From assembly GCA_023392125.1 (NCBI GenBank), contig JAEVZS010000022.1, positions 124,001 to 188,000 of the forward strand: a stretch of 64,000 bases of DNA, read 5' to 3'. Positions within the stretch are counted from its first letter, which is position 1; every line of letters starts with the position of its first letter. This stretch comes from Bacteroidota bacterium (GTDB lineage: Bacteria > Bacteroidota > Bacteroidia > Cytophagales > Cytophagaceae). Positions 61,684 through 64,000 of the stretch are shown here, piece after piece. The notes below the pieces were generated by a model. That model saw only the letters and a program-made list of their open reading frames with translations. It had not been told where the DNA came from and did no database searches. A program made the translations under genes and the position numbers.

Positions 61684-62562
61684 TTATCCCTTCAAGGCCT
61701 CAGCACCACCAACAATCTCAAGGATTTCTGTTGTAATAGCAGCCTGACGCCCCCTGTTGTATGACAATCTTAATTCCTTCAGCAGTTCCGATGCATTATC
61801 GGTAGCCTTATCCATTGCTGTCATTCTTGCTCCATTTTCTGAAGCATTAGACTCAAGTAAAGCTTTATAAAACTGAATTTTAAGGGTCTTGGGTATCAGC
61901 TCCTGAATCAACTCGATCTTTGAAGGTTCAAAGATATAGTCTGTATTCAGAGTCCTGTCGTCAACATTCTCTTCTGTTGTCTCCTGGACAATAGGGAGAA
62001 ATTGGTACGTTTTAACAATCTGAGTAGCTACATTCTTAAACTCATTATAAACGATCTCTACCTTATCATATGTACCGGCAAGAAAACCATTCATAACATA
62101 CTCAGCAACTTTTCTGACATTATCAAAATCTAACCGGGAAAAGATTGTTACAAACTGATCGAGCGTTTTGTAGCCACGACGCTGCATAAAATCATTCCCT
62201 TTTTTCCCTAAAGTGAGCACATCCACCTGCATCCCTTTATATTTGGATTCCAGAAGATTAACAACAGCCTTCCCAATATTTGCATTAAATGCACCTGCAA
62301 GCCCTCTGTCAGAAGTAAGCATAACCACCAATACTTTCTCTACTGGTCGCTCTTCTGACAGTGGATTATGGAAACTACTATCCAGAGTGGCAGTAATATT
62401 ATCCAATATTCCTTTTAGCTTTTCAGAATAGGGACGGATTTTCACAATACTATCCTGAGCCCTTCTGAGCTTTGCAGCAGCAACCATTTTCATGGCCTTA
62501 GTCATTTGCTGCGTTGTACGAACAGACTGTATTCTTCCTCTTACTTCCTTAAGACTCGCCAT
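61684..62562 (-). CDS. atpG: ATP synthase F1 subunit gamma
   Basis: 292 aa. N-terminal MASLKEVRGRIQSVRTTQQMTKAMKMVAAAKLRRAQ and C-terminal SYNRGRQAAITTEILEIVGGAEAL are the paired coiled-coil helices of the rotor. VMLTSDRGLAGAFNANI (~81-97) is the conserved middle region. Gamma rotates inside the alpha3-beta3 ring. It starts 2 bp after atpA and the operon ends at the hairpin 20 bp downstream. Confidence 0.97.
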   Translation of the reverse strand: MASLKEVRGRIQSVRTTQQMTKAMKMVAAAKLRRAQDSIVKIRPYSEKLKGILDNITATLDSSFHNPLSEERPVEKVLVVMLTSDRGLAGAFNANIGKAVVNLLESKYKGMQVDVLTLGKKGNDFMQRRGYKTLDQFVTIFSRLDFDNVRKVAEYVMNGFLAGTYDKVEIVYNEFKNVATQIVKTYQFLPIVQETTEENVDDRTLNTDYIFEPSKIELIQELIPKTLKIQFYKALLESNASENGARMTAMDKATDNASELLKELRLSYNRGRQAAITTEILEIVGGAEALKG

Positions 62563-62564
62563 AA

Positions 62565-64000
62565 TTATTGAGCATATTTTTTAGCAAGATCCTTTGCAAC
62601 CTGACCAAGAACACTTGTTACAGCGTCATCAAACTTACCAGACCTCACAGCATTTAAAGTCTCTTTATGCTGAGCAACCAAAAGTGCGAAATATTCTTTC
62701 TGGAATTTTTTAACTTCGTTTACAGGCACATCATCAATAAACCCTTTGGTAGAAGCATAAATTATAGCAACTTGCTGCTCTACAGGGATTGGGGAATACT
62801 GAGCCTGTTTTAATATTTCCTGATTTCTCTTTCCTCTTTCAATAGTCAGCTTGGTAGCAGGGTCAAGATCAGAACCAAATTTTGCAAATGCTTCTAATTC
62901 TCTAAACTGAGCCTGATCAAGTTTCAGGGTTCCTGCAACTTTCTTCATTGACTTGATCTGTGCACTACCACCTACACGGGATACAGAGATACCCACGTTG
63001 ATCGCAGGTCTCACACCTGATAAGAATAGATTAGACTCAAGGAATATCTGCCCATCGGTAATAGATATTACGTTAGTTGGTATATATGCAGACACGTCAC
63101 CTGCCTGAGTTTCAATAATCGGAAGAGCAGTTAATGAACCACCCCCTTTTACTTTTCCTTTCAGAGAATCAGGAAGATCGTTCATCTGACTCGCAATAGA
63201 ATCAGAAGCATTAATCTTAGCAGCTCTTTCCAATAGGCGGCTGTGAAGATAAAATACATCTCCGGGATAAGCTTCACGTCCCGGCGGTCTTCTCAACAAC
63301 AAAGAAACTTCCCGGTATGCTACTGCCTGCTTGGAAAGATCATCATATACCACAAGAGCAGGTCTTCCTGTATCTCTGAAATATTCTCCGATAGCTGCTC
63401 CGGTAAATGGAGCATAGAACTGCATAGGAGCAGAGTCGGATGCAGACGCAGCCACAATAATTGTATATGCCATTGCTCCGCCTTTTTCAAGAGCATTGAC
63501 AATTTGAGCTACTGTTGATGCTTTTTGCCCGATAGCAACATAAATACAGAATACAGGCTCCCCTTTATCATAATATTCCCTCTGATTCAGAATAGCATCA
63601 ATAGCAACAGCCGTTTTACCCGTCTGCCTGTCTCCGATGATAAGCTCACGCTGTCCCCTTCCGATCGGAATCATTGCATCAACAGAAATGATACCGGTTT
63701 GTAAAGGTTCATTTACAGGCTGTCTGTAAATTACTCCGGGAGCCTTTCTCTCTAAAGGCATGTCATACAATTCTCCGGCGATTGGCCCTTTTCCGTCAAT
63801 AGGGTTTCCAAGAGTATCAACAACTCTTCCAACCATTCCTTCTCCACATTTAATGCTGGCAATACGGTTTGTTCTTCGAACAGTTGCTCCCTCTTTAATA
63901 CCGCTATAATCACCCAGACATACTGCACCCACGTTATCCTCTTCCAGGTTTAGAACAAGCCCGCGCAGACCGTTTTCAAACTCGATCAACTCTCCCGCCT
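62565..64000 (-). CDS. atpA: ATP synthase F1 subunit alpha (5' end cut by window edge)
   Basis: 478 codons are visible. The frame is open to base 64000 and begins inside the N-terminal beta-barrel (AGELIEFENGLRGLVLNLEED), so roughly 40-50 N-terminal residues lie outside. Walker A GDRQTGKTAV, LVVYDDLSKQAVAYREVSLLLRRPPGREAYPGDVFYLHSRLLERAA and the end DLAKKYAQ identify alpha. It holds the non-catalytic nucleotide sites of F1. The atpA-atpG order at the operon end fits Bacteroidota. Confidence 0.97.
   Translation of the reverse strand, partial: AGELIEFENGLRGLVLNLEEDNVGAVCLGDYSGIKEGATVRRTNRIASIKCGEGMVGRVVDTLGNPIDGKGPIAGELYDMPLERKAPGVIYRQPVNEPLQTGIISVDAMIPIGRGQRELIIGDRQTGKTAVAIDAILNQREYYDKGEPVFCIYVAIGQKASTVAQIVNALEKGGAMAYTIIVAASASDSAPMQFYAPFTGAAIGEYFRDTGRPALVVYDDLSKQAVAYREVSLLLRRPPGREAYPGDVFYLHSRLLERAAKINASDSIASQMNDLPDSLKGKVKGGGSLTALPIIETQAGDVSAYIPTNVISITDGQIFLESNLFLSGVRPAINVGISVSRVGGSAQIKSMKKVAGTLKLDQAQFRELEAFAKFGSDLDPATKLTIERGKRNQEILKQAQYSPIPVEQQVAIIYASTKGFIDDVPVNEVKKFQKEYFALLVAQHKETLNAVRSGKFDDAVTSVLGQVAKDLAKKYAQ

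Noticed and set aside
1..64000. CRISPR arrays, insertion sequences, prophage genes, rRNA
   Set aside because: No regularly spaced direct repeats, transposase, integrase-cargo block or rRNA sequence was seen in the window.

Overview
The window looks like chromosomal DNA of a Bacteroidota bacterium, most likely Cytophagales or a close relative. Four observations support this. The promoters fit the Bacteroidota pattern TTTG-N19-TAnnTTTG, most clearly upstream of rimP and tRNA-Phe. There are few Shine-Dalgarno sequences, and A-rich leaders precede many starts. The Bacteroidota order nadK / DUF6089 / uppS / bamA / ompH / ompH is present. Proteins linked to the type IX secretion system (T9SS) occur: a sorting-domain protein at the left edge, a lamin-tail protein with a FlgD-like end, and a PorE-like lipoprotein. 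I see no insertion sequence, prophage, CRISPR array or rRNA. Most of the window is ordinary core genome.

Layout. 1-2841 (-) is a large T9SS cargo protein cut by the window edge. 3224-6702 (+) holds a TPR protein, an uncharacterised protein, a class I glutamine amidotransferase and a membrane-anchored nuclease. 6704-10044 (-) holds a LysE-type exporter, an HExxH protein, two TPM-domain proteins and a LemA lipoprotein. 10178-11934 (+) is a PRPP-synthetase-like protein, a NrtR-like Nudix regulator and a tiny membrane protein. A lone MoxR ATPase and a DUF4301 protein follow.

15025-24209 is the most accessory-looking part. It is a surface-glycan locus with four family-2 glycosyltransferases, a hexapeptide acyltransferase and two paralogous exported parallel beta-helix proteins. 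One of these is a lipoprotein that carries extra carbohydrate-type modules. This is the best candidate for an undescribed function.

24295-27890 is rpsU-xerC-hpf converging on metK at a 48-bp palindromic terminator, followed by an RsmI-like methylase. 27929-31217 holds a DUF2905 protein, pdxJ with a hydrolase, and yqeY-cvpA-pabA. 31284-39926 is an envelope-biogenesis run: hydrolase, CBS protein, nadK, two DUF6089 barrels, uppS, bamA and two Skp/OmpH chaperones. 39991-43380 is ldcA, an M28 peptidase and cysS. 43487-48356 is the rimP-nusA-infB translation/transcription operon, with a terminator-like hairpin in its leader.

48488-54055 holds asd (-), the lamin-tail protein, a DksA/TraR-like protein, scpB and an RluB-type pseudouridine synthase. 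A gene-poor stretch and tRNA-Phe (-) follow. 54791-57418 is a membrane Fe-S / CCG-domain redox pair plus a small conserved protein. 57542-59524 is the PorE-like lipoprotein, then purM. A UbiA-like membrane protein and the end of the ATP synthase operon (atpA-atpG, -) close the window; atpA runs off the right edge.

All family assignments come from reading the translated sequence by eye. No database search was run.
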